64,000 bases of DNA from Monodelphis domestica. Its lineage: Eukaryota > Chordata > Mammalia > Didelphimorphia > Didelphidae. The stretch spans positions 249,304,158 to 249,368,157 of the forward strand of contig NC_077234.1 in assembly GCF_027887165.1 (NCBI RefSeq). The letters are read 5' to 3'. The translations under genes and the position numbers were made by a program. The notes under the pieces were generated by a model, which was not told the DNA's origin, did not search any database, and saw only the letters and a program-made list of their open reading frames with translations. Shown here piece after piece: positions 24,856 to 36,655 of this stretch (position 1 is the stretch's first letter; every line of letters begins with the position of its first letter).

Positions 24856-25114
24856 GTCTTTCAAGGGTCTCAATTTATCTGGAGATTAATCTTTCCAGAG
24901 AGAGAGAGCTCAAAGGCTACAATCAGATTTTTGGATCTTTGAGAAGATAGGGATAAGGAAGGGACATAATTACATTGGAAGATTACAGTTGGTAGTTGGA
25001 TTCCATGACTGTTAAAGCCTGGAGAATGTTGAGAATTTTTTATTTTCAGATGAAGGACAGTAATAGCAAAAACAAACCTGAGCTTTGATCCTACTTTGTT
25101 GTATTTCCAGGAAC

Positions 25115-25400
25115 ATATGATTCCTATGTCCATTCAGTCAATCAGGCAGTTGGTCAGTCATTTAATAAGCACTTATTAACTACCTTCTCTATGCTAGATC
25201 TTTGAGATGTAAAGATAGCTCACTAATTCCATATTTGATGAAGGGAATAAAGAAAGGTGATGAGGAAAACTCTTCTTATTTATTACTATTGTTAATTATC
25301 ATCATGATAACCAATATTTATAGAGAGCTTTACATTTGAAAAGCACTTTACATATATTAATTTTTTCTTTACAAAGATCCTGTGGGGTATTTTAGGTATT
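25115..25400. repeat. Antisense L2 tail followed by a MIR fragment
   Basis: 'catttaataagcacttatta' at about 25158 is an antisense L2 tail. At about 25300-25400 'agctttacatttgaaaagca' with 'tcctgtggggtattttaggt' looks like MIR. Confidence 0.45.
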
Positions 25401-27039
25401 GTTTTTATTATTTTAATTGGCGAGATGTAAAGCACTCTAAGGTGTTATTATAAAATTTACTTTTGTTCTTGTCTTAGAAATTTTGTATTCTCTTCAAAGA
25501 AACAAGATATCAAGATTGTCAAGATTATCCTTTTCTGAAATGTTAAGTTTTCATGTATATCAAAGAATATAATTAACTCACACTTGATTCTTTTAAATCA
25601 GGAAGAGGGAAAGGATTAGAAGGAAGGCTGAGATTCATCTGGAAAAATATTGACTAGATTATTCCCCAAATGGACAATTTCATGGATGAAAATGCATCAA
25701 TAGTAAAGGGAATAGCATATAAAAGAAAGCAGTCTAAGAAGTAAGTTTGAATAGATTAAAAGAGTTTGTATTCTATATAGTTCGTGGTGCATTAGTCCCT
25801 GAAATACTTTTCAGCTCTTAATTCCTCCTTGATTTATCCCACTACCACTGATGAAACCTAGATATTTTCTTCCGATTTCAAAACACCTTCCACAGCTTCA
25901 TTTTCTTTTCCAAGTCTCTTCTTTATTAGGAAATGGCCATCTCCTTATTACCAAGAATCACATAATTGTACTTTCAGTGGAGAAGGGGAAATGGACAGAG
26001 CAGGAAGCATCTTGCATTGTGGGAACCATAAACATATCATTCTCATGATTCAAGTCTTTAGTGAGGAATAAGAGCTGGATTACTTTTGTGGATTTTTCTG
26101 TCTCTCTAATGAGTTAAAAAGTAAAAATTCATTATTTAGTCAAAAATTTCTCAAGAGATTTTGAAATAAATTTGAAATAAATACTGTTTAATGAATATTC
26201 ACAAATATTATATATACACTGACATATGTTTATGTATTTTATTCAGTAATGTTAATATAGTTAATAGAAGATGAAAAGGGATTGCTCATTTCTCTGCATT
26301 TTTTCTCATATGTACTCAAAGTTCATTCATTTAATGAATGCTTATTCAGTGCCTATTATATAAAAAGATACTATAAATATGTATTTATTTATATACACAA
26401 AAATGAAGGACTTTTAAGGACCTTAAAATATAATAGATAAGAACAGTCCCTGCAGAGAGTGGGATAATGAATCTATTCATGAAGAACACAATTATTTTCC
26501 TTGTTACAATTGAGATTGTGTAAGAAATTTGTAGTGGATCTAGTTAGCAAAATTCTGTGACTTTCCCCAGCTCCATTTAGTGTCTACTGAGTGAAAGCAA
26601 AGGAAACAAACTGTTGGAGTAATCCAGGGTTGATATTTGGAAAGACATGCATGTTGGCCAAGTAGAGGACTTTCGTTCATTCAATAAGCATTTATTGTTT
26701 CTAACATGTGCTAGGCATTGTGCTAAGAACTGGACAAAGGTAGAGGATAATGTAGAGTTGAACTGGTTCCCCAAAGAGTGATAGAGCAGAGAGAAGAATT
26801 TAGCTGAGGGGGTGGAATGAATGGAGTTCATATAAGAACAAAAAAGAGTGTTAAAGATTATAATGTATATAGAAAGATAAAATTATAAAATGTTATGAAC
26901 AGATAAAAAGAAATTTGTTGAGATGATGAAAGTCTTGAGAAAAAACTGGAAAATTATATTGGGAAATGGTCATATTTCAGTCATTTTGTACAGGGAAAAT
27001 CTAGTGCATCATGTTCTGAAAGTAGGAGTGAATTCTCAA
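25401..27039. other. Mostly unassigned, with two short antisense L2 tails
   Basis: Pieces at about 26320-26400 and 26676-26760 ('attcaataagcatttattgt', 'gctaggcattgtgctaagaa') match the reverse of the L2 tail. The rest is AT-rich without recognisable features. Confidence 0.4.
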
Positions 27040-27298
27040 AGGCTAATAATGGTGATAATTCTATAATGATTTAAGGTCTTCAAAAAATCTATATATGGTA
27101 CCATATTTAATCATTACAAGAATTCAAGACATATTGTCTTTATTTTCTGATTTCAGGAGACCAGTGGAGAACAGAAAAAGTAAACTGAGACTCAAAAAAG
27201 GAATTTGACCCATCTCACACAACTAGTAAGTTTCTGAGACAAGATTTAAACCTGGATCTTTGTCTCCAATTTTTTATCCATTATACCATGCTACCTTT
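27040..27298 (+). repeat. MIR SINE
   Basis: 'cattacaagaattcaagaca', 'tcacacaactagtaagtttc' and 'ccattataccatgctacctt' trace a near full-length, diverged MIR. Confidence 0.55.
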
Positions 27299-27479
27299 TC
27301 AGATCTGGAAAGCTTTAAACTAAGACTTGGAAAAAGGGCCTCAGAAGAGCAAACCCCAAAAAGGTGATTTATTACCAGATAGTTGGTCACAACATTATTT
27401 CTCTTTGGCCACAATATTTAATTATGTAAGAGCTAACATATGCAGAAGTAAAGAGAGTATTTACACCATCAAAAATCAT

Positions 27480-27595
27480 TAGAACATCAGCTTCTTGAAG
27501 ACAAGGACTATCTTACATTTATCTTCCAATTTTTATCAGTGTCTGAAACATTAGGCACTCAGTCAGTACATTTTATTCATTGTCATTCTATCACT
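27480..27595 (+). repeat. L2 LINE 3' tail
   Basis: 'agcttcttgaagacaaggac' and 'attaggcactcagtcagtac' match the tail of L2. Confidence 0.5.
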
Positions 27596-27624
27596 CACAC
27601 ATCTTTGAATTTCAAATGATTAAT

Positions 27625-27860
27625 TTAATTATTTTATTGTTATGCAAAACACACTTCCATGTTGGTCATTGTTGTAAGATCAAACTCATACATAATCAAA
27701 ACTCCAAAATAAAACCAAAAATAACCACTTGTGAAAGATGACTCCAACAGATCTTTCTCTGAAGGTGGATAGCATTCCCAGTCATATGTCTTTCAGGATT
27801 GTCCCAGATCATTGTATTGCTGAGAGTAGCCAAATTTCCACAGATGATCATCAAATGATT
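27625..27860 (-). repeat. L1 3' untranslated fragment
   Basis: Plus-strand words 'cttccatgttggtcattgtt', 'ggtggatagcattcccagtc' and 'ccagatcattgtattgctga' are the reverse complement of the 3' end of marsupial L1, also present at 48400 and 54660. Confidence 0.6.
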
Positions 27861-27937
27861 AATTTTTTAAATTTTATTTATTCCTCAAATAAATACTAGG
27901 CAGCTTGATTACTGAATTTAGGTGTTATAAAAGCCTT

Positions 27938-28105
27938 TTTGTTAGTATCAATTCTAAGACAGAAGAGTGGTAAGGATTAGGCAATTGGAGTTAAATGACT
28001 TGCCCAGGATCAAACAGCTAGGAAGTTTCTGAAGCCATATTTGAACCCAGGTCTTCTCAACTCCAAGCTTCATGTTTTTATACACTGTGCTATCTAGCTG
28101 CCCCA
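27938..28105 (-). repeat. tRNA-derived marsupial SINE
   Basis: Reverse complement of the family at 21951: 'gacttgcccaggatcaaaca' and 'gtgctatctagctgcccc'. Moderately diverged. Confidence 0.7.
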
Positions 28106-30098
28106 AAGAAGGAAGAGTATGAGGAGGAAGAGGCAGCAGCTTATAGGCCATTATGATCTTTTAAAAAATATATCATTTCCTTCCAGATGTATTTAATAAA
28201 TGACATTTGAACATTTTTAGAAACTTAGGATAATAGGATGTTGGCTAATGAGCAACTAGCCTATTCTTGAAGTATATGCCTACTTGTCCCACTGGTGATT
28301 CAAGTGAAGGCTTCCAAAAATGTAAGATGGCATGTAATGGCATGTTTAGACATCCTCTGTTTCCTGTTGGATTATTGTCTATTGATGAAAAACATTTCAG
28401 TTAGGTGCTGAGCTAACATTGAGTATAAGAATAGACTAAATTTTGGAGTGCAAAGAAGAAATACTTTAAGTCTTAGTAAGTATGGGAGAAGATCTATTCT
28501 ACTGGTCATATGGCTATTGCCACATGGTTCTGCTGCCTCTACCATCCCAATTGTGTTGATCTTTTCCTGATTATAACTTAGTGAGTATTGGAGAAGGACA
28601 GACTAGCCTTGTGAGCTTCAAAAGGTCAAAAGAACCATTGGAGGTCCAATAATCAGAATCCACAATAAAGCCTGCCAGTAGCCAATCTCGGTAAAGCACT
28701 GGCATATCCCTGAGAATCAACCTACTTGACCCAACCTAGTAGAGAATCATTTTAGGAGCTGTGTTCTTTAAGCAAAGACATATATGCAGCATATAAGACC
28801 ACCCAGAAGTGGTCTTGAGATGGAGTGAAATGTTTGAAGCAGCCACATTACGTCAAAGCCCATTCTTGAGAGATGATAGTAGGGGAGGATGTGCTCCTGG
28901 TGTAGGAAGTTTTTGTATCTCAGTTCTTGCTGTGTCTTCTCAGTAAATTGCAAACGCTAATTAATATTCATTCCATATCAATGATATTGAAGAGATAATT
29001 GGTCAAATTAATATTGGAAAATATCAGAAAAGAACAAACCAATAAGGTAACTGAATGAATTATGCTGGGGAAAATCTACTAGATGGGGACTTGTGAACTA
29101 GAGAAATAGAGAGATAGTATAGAGAAATATTCATAGTCTAGTATAGTATAGAGAAGAAGAAGAGTAGTATAGAGAAATACTATAGAAAGACGTCCCCAAC
29201 CCTTGTTAACTCTCTGAGAAGCAGTAGTCTTGCTCTGGAAACCTGACCTACAAATAAGAGTACAGTTCAAGAAAGTAAGGTCAGAGCCTAAGCACAAAGC
29301 AAAATTTCAAAATATCATATTTTTCCCTCAAAATAAAAAAGCCAAGCAACTTGAGTACTGAATTTTGATGTTTAAAATTGAGATTTAAATTAAATGTTCA
29401 TTTAATTTAGTGTTAAATTAAATTGATGTTACATTTGATGTTTAAAAGGAGTAGCTAGGTGGGATAATGCCAAGCATGCAGTCAGGAAGACAGAGGCTCT
29501 TAAGGTTGCAGTTGCCTGGTACCTTAGAAAAATTATCCAAAAGACTAACATCTGAACAGAAAGGGAAGGGTGGAGAATTAAATAGATTTCCAACAAGCCT
29601 CTATCAAAGAGGATATACACAGTGTAAGAGAAAGAATAACAGTTAAGACATCCAAAAATTCACAAGAGAAAAATAATCCCTAATATTTTGTGTATTTCCT
29701 AGCATGAAATAAGTATTAAGTGCTTCTGACTGAATCCAAAAAAGAAGCCAGTGGCATAAAATGCACAAAATTTAGGAAATTAGCAAGATGAGTGAGACAT
29801 CCTAATGCCAATTAGGACCTAATTTTACCATTTAGGTACTGCTGACACTTGGAAGGATGAGAGTGATGTCCAGAATATGGCTCTGGATAGCTATAACTCA
29901 TTCAAAAGAAAAGATAAATACAAAGAAGACTGGAGCAAGGTTCATTGTATGAAAAGAAATTTCACTAATATGAAGAAATCCAAGAACCACAGAAGGAAAG
30001 CATGGAGAGCATTTAAGTAAAGATCAAAAAGAGAACAGAAATGTGTTTTTTTTTAATCAAAATGATTTTAAATGATTTTAAAATCAAAATATGATACA
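28106..30098. other. No gene recognised; short TATAG-rich repeat
   Basis: A short TATAG/GAGAAATA-type repetitive stretch lies at about 29095-29185. Around 29452-29530 a very decayed SINE-like head may be present. No coding region is supported. Confidence 0.4.
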
Positions 30099-30099
30099 G

Positions 30100-30338
30100 T
30101 TTCTGTTGTTGTTCAGTCCCTCCTGTCCAAATCTTTGTGAGCCCATTTGTGTTTTTCTTAGCAAAGATCCTTCTCCAGCTCATTTTACAGAGAAGGGAAC
30201 TAAGGCAAATAGAATTAAGCAATTTGCCCACGGTCACACAGCTATTAAATGTCTGAGGCCAGATTCGAACTCACAAAAATGGGTCTTCCTGACACTAGGC
30301 ACAGCACTAGGTCTATTGCGCCACCTAGCTGTCCTAGA
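30100..30338 (-). repeat. MAR1-type tRNA SINE with RTE-like tail
   Basis: Plus-strand 'ttgttgttcagtccctcctg' (reverse of the RTE-like tail) leads into 'ttgcccacggtcacacagct' and ends 'ctattgcgccacctagctgt' (reverse of the tRNA-like head). Near full length. Confidence 0.75.
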
Positions 30339-30439
30339 TACTACAAACTACCTGAACAAAGAAGAGGAGTTTGAAAAGAGCCCAAGCCTAGCACAGTAGT
30401 AATAGAATCCTTCATTTATCCACACATCTTTTGGTCTTA

Positions 30440-31498
30440 TCTGATAGCAGTGCGGCTAATACCTTCTTCATTTAATCATAATTTAGTGCTTCAAAAAATG
30501 AGGAAAGCAGAAAGGAGAAAATCATTTTCTAGATTTGACCTGCTTCGTGGAGCAGAAATGATCTGATAAGAAACGGCCACTCAGTTCTAGAGTATGTGAT
30601 GCAAAAGAAGAAAGCAAAGAATAATCTGACCAACTTTACGTTTGGGGCAAGAAGTCTTCCAGTAGTTCAGAGGAAAGACAGGGAAGATCTTATAGACTAA
30701 GGTTTGACGGGGAAAGCGAACCCGAGCTAGAATGGGAAATTTTCAAGAATAAAATGCTTAATCCAAAAAGTAAGTCTGAAAAGATTGATGTGGATACACA
30801 GAAAACTCACCACCCAGGCGAGATTTTCTAAAGATATGTACAGAAGAGGGAAAGATGGGTGAGTAATAGAGGATCAATAAAGGGTCACATCGTTCTATAA
30901 GGATAATGTCAGGAATGTAATGCTCAGAATGAACTATGCCTAGAAAGGAAAGCGAAGGAAAACACAAAGTTTGCTTTTTTAAAAAATAGATCATTTTTTA
31001 ACTAGCTAGAATAAAAAGATACATTAGGGGAAGGGGAGGGTTATAAAAGACACTGAGCCATTGCTCAGAGTAGAGAAAACGTTGATGACTAATGAAGATA
31101 AGACCCAGCTGTTCAAATCCTACTCTGCTTCTGTTTTCTTTACTAAGACTGAAAAGGACAGAACAAAATCGCTAATAGAGAATTGATATCCAGAATGGCT
31201 AAAGAGCAGAGAGAGCCTGGCTGCCCTTGATGAGTTCAACTCATCTGACCCAGATAAATTACTTCTTCAAGTATTGGCAAAACTGAAGGATATGATTACT
31301 AAGCTACAGTCAGTGATATTCAAAAGGTCACGGAGACCATGAGACGGAACACTACAAAGACTGGGGAAGGGCAAATGTCTCCATTTTGGAAAAGGGAAGA
31401 AAATGAAATCTGTAAACTCTAAGCCAGTGAGCTGGATTTCAAACTTTGACAAAATGTAGACTGCCTTTATAAGGGACAAATGACAGATACACACTGTC
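30440..31498 (+). mobile_element. CR1/L3 LINE fragment, first copy
   Basis: The stretch around 31080-31460 follows the start of the reverse-transcriptase region of mammalian L3/CR1: 'gttgatgactaatgaagata', 'ttcaactcatctgacccaga', 'caaagactggggaagggcaa'. The upstream 600 bp fit the preceding coding part less clearly. Many stops; ancient. Confidence 0.6.
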
Positions 31499-32690
31499 TC
31501 ACTCGAGCTTGATTTACACTCTGTAAAGGGCTATCCTCTTCCATATTGGAGTTTAGTTTGTGCCTTGGAAAGGTGAACAGATTTTACTTAAATCTCCTAA
31601 ACATTTCAGAGTGTGAGGAGCTCTCTTGCATACAAAAAGTCCAGACAAACAGCTGAGGTGTGAACAGAAAATAAGTTTATTCTCGGGGTATAAACTGTCT
31701 CTGTCCTATTTTTCTACCCATTTTCATGAATGGACCAATAGGAGAGACTTGAAATTTAAAAAACTGGAGAACCTTGGAACCTAATGTTCTTTGGTAATTA
31801 CTGGACAAAAGAAAGGCCTTTCTGTGCCTAGCTATGGTCCAACCTGAAGAGATGGAAATTTGAGGAACGTGCTGTATGGACATGTTGAGTAAGAACAAGG
31901 TCTCTTGTCAAGGGGAACCTGCCCTAAACAAGGGAAAAGGCTAACTCTCAGGAACTTGCTGGAACGATCCTTCTCTCTCTCTACTCCTGTCTGGGAAATA
32001 GTAGACAAGAATCAAGCCTACAAAGGGCGTAAAACTGAAGACGCTTCAGTCAGTCCTAAAACAAGGCTCCTGGCTCTTTCTGAAAGAACCTAGTGGAACC
32101 GCAACTAAAGATTGTAGTTAAATCTGAAGACGGAGGCAGTGGAAACTACAGCTACCTAGTGAAAAGCCATCCAGATTCAAAGAAACCATCTCCAGAGGAG
32201 AGATGTAGAAGACAAAATGAATTAGAATAGGGAAAGCTGTATGAAACTGTATAGAGGGACTCTAGCATTAAAGTTGTTTGGACATATAGAGATGGTGCAA
32301 AAAGTGTTTGGACAAATGTGGTGTTGCAGAAACCCTCCCCTGGATATTGGAACCCCAAAGAGGTGCTCTTATGCCTCCTTTCTTCTCTTGCGTTTTCTCA
32401 GAGAAACTAGAAATCTTTCCCTCTTGTCATAGAGTCTATTTATTGTTCATCTTTTTAGACATAGTGTCCTTTGCTTTTATAGGGTTAATTACTGGAAATT
32501 ATAATGGTAGATTTTGGACGTAAGGTTAATTGAGATTAATAAATATCAAAATACCTCAGTATCAATCTCCCTACTCACTTTATTTTTTCTAAATACAAGT
32601 TGGGAGGGAACAATTGGGGGAAAGAATACCCAGAGAACTGGACAGCGACAACTAATAATGAAGAGGGAACCACTATTCTCTTTTCTCTAC
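31499..32690. other. Unassigned segment between two CR1/L3 pieces
   Basis: About 1.2 kb separating two overlapping pieces of the same LINE region. It contains several short open frames but nothing I recognise. It may be an unrecognised insertion or an old LTR. Confidence 0.35.
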
Positions 32691-33392
32691 CAAAGGCTAT
32701 AATAACCTTTGAACTGAAAAGGAGAAAACAAAAATGGCTAATAGGGAGTTGATATTTGAAATTACTAAGTTGATGGAAAGAGAATCTTGCTGCCATTGTA
32801 GAATTCAAATCATCTGCCCTAGATAAATTATATCTGACCCTAAGGTGTTTTATTAGAGCATTTTGTCCGTGTGAGGTTTCAGAACTAAAAATTACAGTAC
32901 TGAAAATCCTTTGACGTCACTTTCCTGAACAGATAAGGAATTGTTTACACTGGTAAACCCATCTAAGCAAAGAGATAGTAGTGGGTTGGGGGAAGTTAAT
33001 AGGAATCTTGGAATGACTTTTCTTACCACACTTCGCCCATCACTGCTACAAATTATTAAAGTTATGGTTAATGGGCATCAAGGAAAGAAAGCAATGATTA
33101 CAAGGAAACAGCATGATTTCAGCAAGGACAGACTCTGCCACTAATTTTTTACAGAATAACTAAGCCAGTAGATAGATGTTGTAGATTTACCAAAATCTAT
33201 CAAATTGTTTAGTAATATCTCAAGCTATTCTTGTGAAAAATATAAAAATATACAAGCTAGACAATATTACAATTAAATAAATTTCCAACTTGTTGAATAA
33301 CCTGATGAAAAAGGGTAGTTATTAATGATTCAGTGTCAATTTTGAACAAAGACTCCTGTGGTGTATACAAGAAAACTATGCTTGACTTCTCT
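32691..33392 (+). mobile_element. CR1/L3 LINE fragment, second copy
   Basis: It restarts at the sequence homologous to about 31150 in the first copy ('gaactgaaaaggagaaaaca', 'aattcaaatcatctgcccta') and continues further into the reverse-transcriptase region ('aaacagcatgatttcagcaa', 'tctcaagctattcttgtg'). Dead and diverged. Confidence 0.6.
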
Positions 33393-33480
33393 GCTATTTA
33401 ATGTTTTCTACTGCCTTCTCTGATTTCCTTAAAGCCTGAGTTAAAATTCCACCTTCAAAGGAATCTGCCTTATGATAAAG
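33393..33480 (+). repeat. L2 LINE fragment
   Basis: 'aagcctgagttaaaattcca' with 'ccttcaaaggaatctgcc' matches a short piece near the end of L2 coding sequence. Confidence 0.45.
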
Positions 33481-33811
33481 ACAAAAGAAACTCAGCTATA
33501 GTCCACTCTACTCTCAGGGTACCCAACATCCCTTAGAAGCAACCAATTATTCAAGCCATAATTGTGAGAAAGAAAAAATAATTATTTGGTTTTCCTTAGT
33601 CAGGAAGTCAGGAATCTTCAATTCAGGTGCACAACCTACTTTCCTTACCTGTTTAATATAAAGGTCTTCTACACCTAGTAGTTTTTCCAATTGACTCTTT
33701 TGAGAGCTGCCAGTCAACTCCTAAAAAAAAAAAAACCCAAATAAACAAACAAACAAACAAAAAACACTTCTCCACTTCTCCACATGTGCAAATCTCCTGT
33801 CTCACTACATT

Positions 33812-34645
33812 CACTTTCTTTTTTTTTTAACTGAATTTTTGGGGGGTTTTCCAATTACATGTAGAAGTAATTTTTGACAATTGTTTTCTGGCATTTTGCA
33901 ATTCAGGTTCTCTCCCTCCCTCCACTCCTCCCTAGATGGTAGTTTGATATGTCTCATCAGTGGCTTTATGCAATACAAATTTCCATATTCTCCATGTTGT
34001 GATGAAAAACACATATTATGTATACAAATTTAAAAATTCATGAAAGAAATAAAGGATGGCACACTTGATCTGCAATCAGATTCCAACAGTTCTTTCCATG
34101 ACTGTGAATAGCATTTTTTGTTTGTTTGTTTGTTTGTTTTTTAAATTATCATGAGTTCCTGGGGGTTATCTTGGAAACTTATTTTGCTAATAATAATTTA
34201 GTCTTTCACATTTGATCATTGTATAATATTTCTATTGTTATATACACTGTTTTCCTGGTTCTGCTCATTTCACTTTTCATCAGTTCATTTAAGTCTTTCC
34301 AGATTTTTCTGAACTCATCTTGTTCATTTCTTATGACACTATAGTTTTCCATTACAATTATATCACTCAGTTTGTTCAGCCATTTTTCAATTGATAGACA
34401 CACCCTCAGTTTCCAATTCTTTGCCACTACAAAAAAACCTCTAAAAATATTTTTGGACAGATAGGTCCTTTTCCTTTATTTCTAATCTCTTTGGGATCGA
34501 GAGTGGTATGGAGAGCTGGATCAAAAGATACTCATAGTATTACTCTCCAGAATGGATGTATCAATTCACAGTTCTACCAACAATTCATTAGTGTATCAAT
34601 TTCCCCACACCCCTCCAACACATCATTTTGCTTTTTGGTCACTTT
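33812..34645 (-). mobile_element. L1 LINE, 5'-truncated
   Basis: It begins with a T run on the plus strand (reverse of the poly(A) tail), then the reversed 3' untranslated region ('tctcatcagtggctttatgc') and the end of the second reading frame ('ttgttcagccatttttcaat', 'tgtatcaattcacagttcta'). A minus-strand frame at 34206-34427 preserves a few codons of the C-terminus (for example 'KNWKLRVCLSIEKWLNKLSD'). Confidence 0.75.
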
Positions 34646-34764
34646 CCATTCTCAGACTGGGTGGTCAAATTTCTCCATTGAGCTATTCTCAATATCTATT
34701 GAAAGCTTCTCTCTTCTGTAACAAACACTAAGCTAGCAATAGAAATTGTTTAATTCATTTCTCG

Positions 34765-34915
34765 GTCTGACTTAATTCTAGTGCCTTCCTTCTGTGGAGC
34801 TGCAATTTATCCTATATATATATCATTTGCATATGGTTGTTTGCATAGTGTCTCTCTCATTAGACTTTGAGTTGCTTGAGAACAGATGATCTTTAAGAAA
34901 TGTTGGTTGCCCAGA
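34765..34915 (+). repeat. L2 LINE 3' tail
   Basis: 'taattctagtgccttccttc', 'atttatcctatatatatatc' and 'cattagactttgagttgctt' are the L2 3' end. Confidence 0.6.
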
Positions 34916-35069
34916 ATAAACTCATAATTCTATCACAGTTCATAATCCATCAAGACTCCGCTTGGATGCTGAAAGTTTTGTGTAGTCTTCTTGATTCTCC
35001 CAGGTGCAAAGTTTTCTCCAGCTCCTCAAATATTTAATCAAAGCACAATATTCCTCCCTCCAACCCTCA

Positions 35070-35530
35070 TTTTACATTATACTTTTGATCTTACAGGAAA
35101 TAAGGAGTCACTCGAGTTTATTGAGTAGGGGGATGACATGATCAGACCAAACTTTAACAAGATCACTTTGGCAATGGAGAAGAAGATGGATTGGACATGG
35201 GGGAGGGCTGAGGTAAAGAGATTAACAAGCAGATCATTGCAATAGTCCAGGCATGAGGTGATAAGGACCTGTACCAACATAATAGCTATGTGAATGGAAA
35301 GAAGGGGTCATTTATGAAACAGATTGAGAAAGTAGAAAAGACAAAACTTGGACAGATTGGATACACGGAGTGAGTGCAAGTAAGGAGTTGAGTACGACAC
35401 CAAGGTTATGAGCCTTGGGTGACTGGAAAGAGGCTGGGGCTCTTTATAGTAATAAAAGGTCAGGGGGATGATTTGAGGAAGAAGATAATGAGTTCTATTA
35501 GGGAAATGCAGCATTTGAGATTTCTATGAG
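35070..35530 (-). repeat. L2 LINE fragment
   Basis: The minus-strand reading at 35280-35077 gives 'VLITSCLDYCNDLLVNLFTS', the conserved C-terminal block of L2 proteins. The plus-strand words 'gagtttattgagtaggggga' and 'gcaatagtccaggcatgagg' are the usual antisense L2 wording. Confidence 0.7.
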
Positions 35531-36496
35531 ATGTGTGGCTTCTTGCCTTGGCTTAAATGATATTTTATATTGGGCCACCATTCCATGATAAAGTGTTTTA
35601 ATGTCAGTTTTTAATAACTAATCTTTCAAATGAAGATAAGTGTGTGTGTGGTATAGGTTGATAAACCACATATATGTATTAAAAAACAACTGGTAAGCTT
35701 ATGAAACCCTCTGATAGGACAGACCACCAATGGAAAATTTTGATTAAAAAAAGCCTTGTCATTAATTTGTGTCATCAAATCCCAAACTGATTGATGAATA
35801 AAGAAGATCACTGGACACCAAATCAGAATTTGGGTCTAACCAGCTGACACTCCTGGTAATATTTGGTGCCCGCAGCCTCTAGCTTGAACTTGAGGTAAGC
35901 CAGCTCCTGCATTTCCCCTGCTGGAGCCTCAAATACCAGCTATATTCATCATACACTACTCATCGAGATTTGTCCCCTTGCCAGGCAATCATCTCAGAGG
36001 GAGATACACAGCCTGTGGCTAGATGAAGAGGAAGCCTTGTTATGGAGTCCCACGACAAGATATATTCACTGAGAAGTCTTGGAAAATCAAATTGGTAATT
36101 TATTCCTAGTAGAATTTAGTGTTTATACTGCTTAATAGATAATATGAACTGATTTCACATATATATGTTTGATTGCTCTCAATGAGAAATGTACATGGAA
36201 TTGGTGATCCCATTGTACCAGTTAGCATAGGTCATGATAAATTGGGTTTGCACCTGCACTGGACTGTTAATCTAAAGTTTAATGAACTTCTGCCATACTC
36301 TGATAATATCCCCAAATTCTCAAAGTCCCAAGTCACTGCTACTCTAAGAGGGCTGTGGATAGAAATCTATATTACCTTTCATAATGCCTTGTTGAATCTA
36401 GGTGGGATTGTTCTAGGGTTCCTTGCTATGGGGAAAAATTATCTCAGAAACTGTACAGTGATAGAGGTGAACAAAAATCCTTTGGAAAAAAATCAA
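35531..36496. other. Unassigned; contains a 108-codon open frame
   Basis: A plus-strand open frame at 36173-36499 reads in part 'LGLHLHWTVNLKFNELLPYS' and 'VTATLRGLWIEIYITFHNAL'. Composition looks protein-like, but I cannot assign it to a family, and its end runs into a SINE. A fossil of a mobile or viral element is possible. No other feature is seen. Confidence 0.3.
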
Positions 36497-36655
36497 TAGG
36501 AGGTCAAGTAGGTAGCACAATGGATAGAGCATAAGGCTGGACTTGGGAGTTCTGGGTTCACATCTGATCTCAGACACTGCCAAGTTGTGTGACCCTGGGC
36601 GCTTCCTTCCATTTGCCTAGCCTTTGCTACCAAGACAGAAGGAAAGGGTCTGCTA
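36497..36655 (+). repeat. tRNA-derived marsupial SINE, diverged
   Basis: 'gtagcacaatggatagagca', 'agttgtgtgaccctgggc' and 'ctaccaagacagaaggaaag' follow the family with some deletions. Confidence 0.65.
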
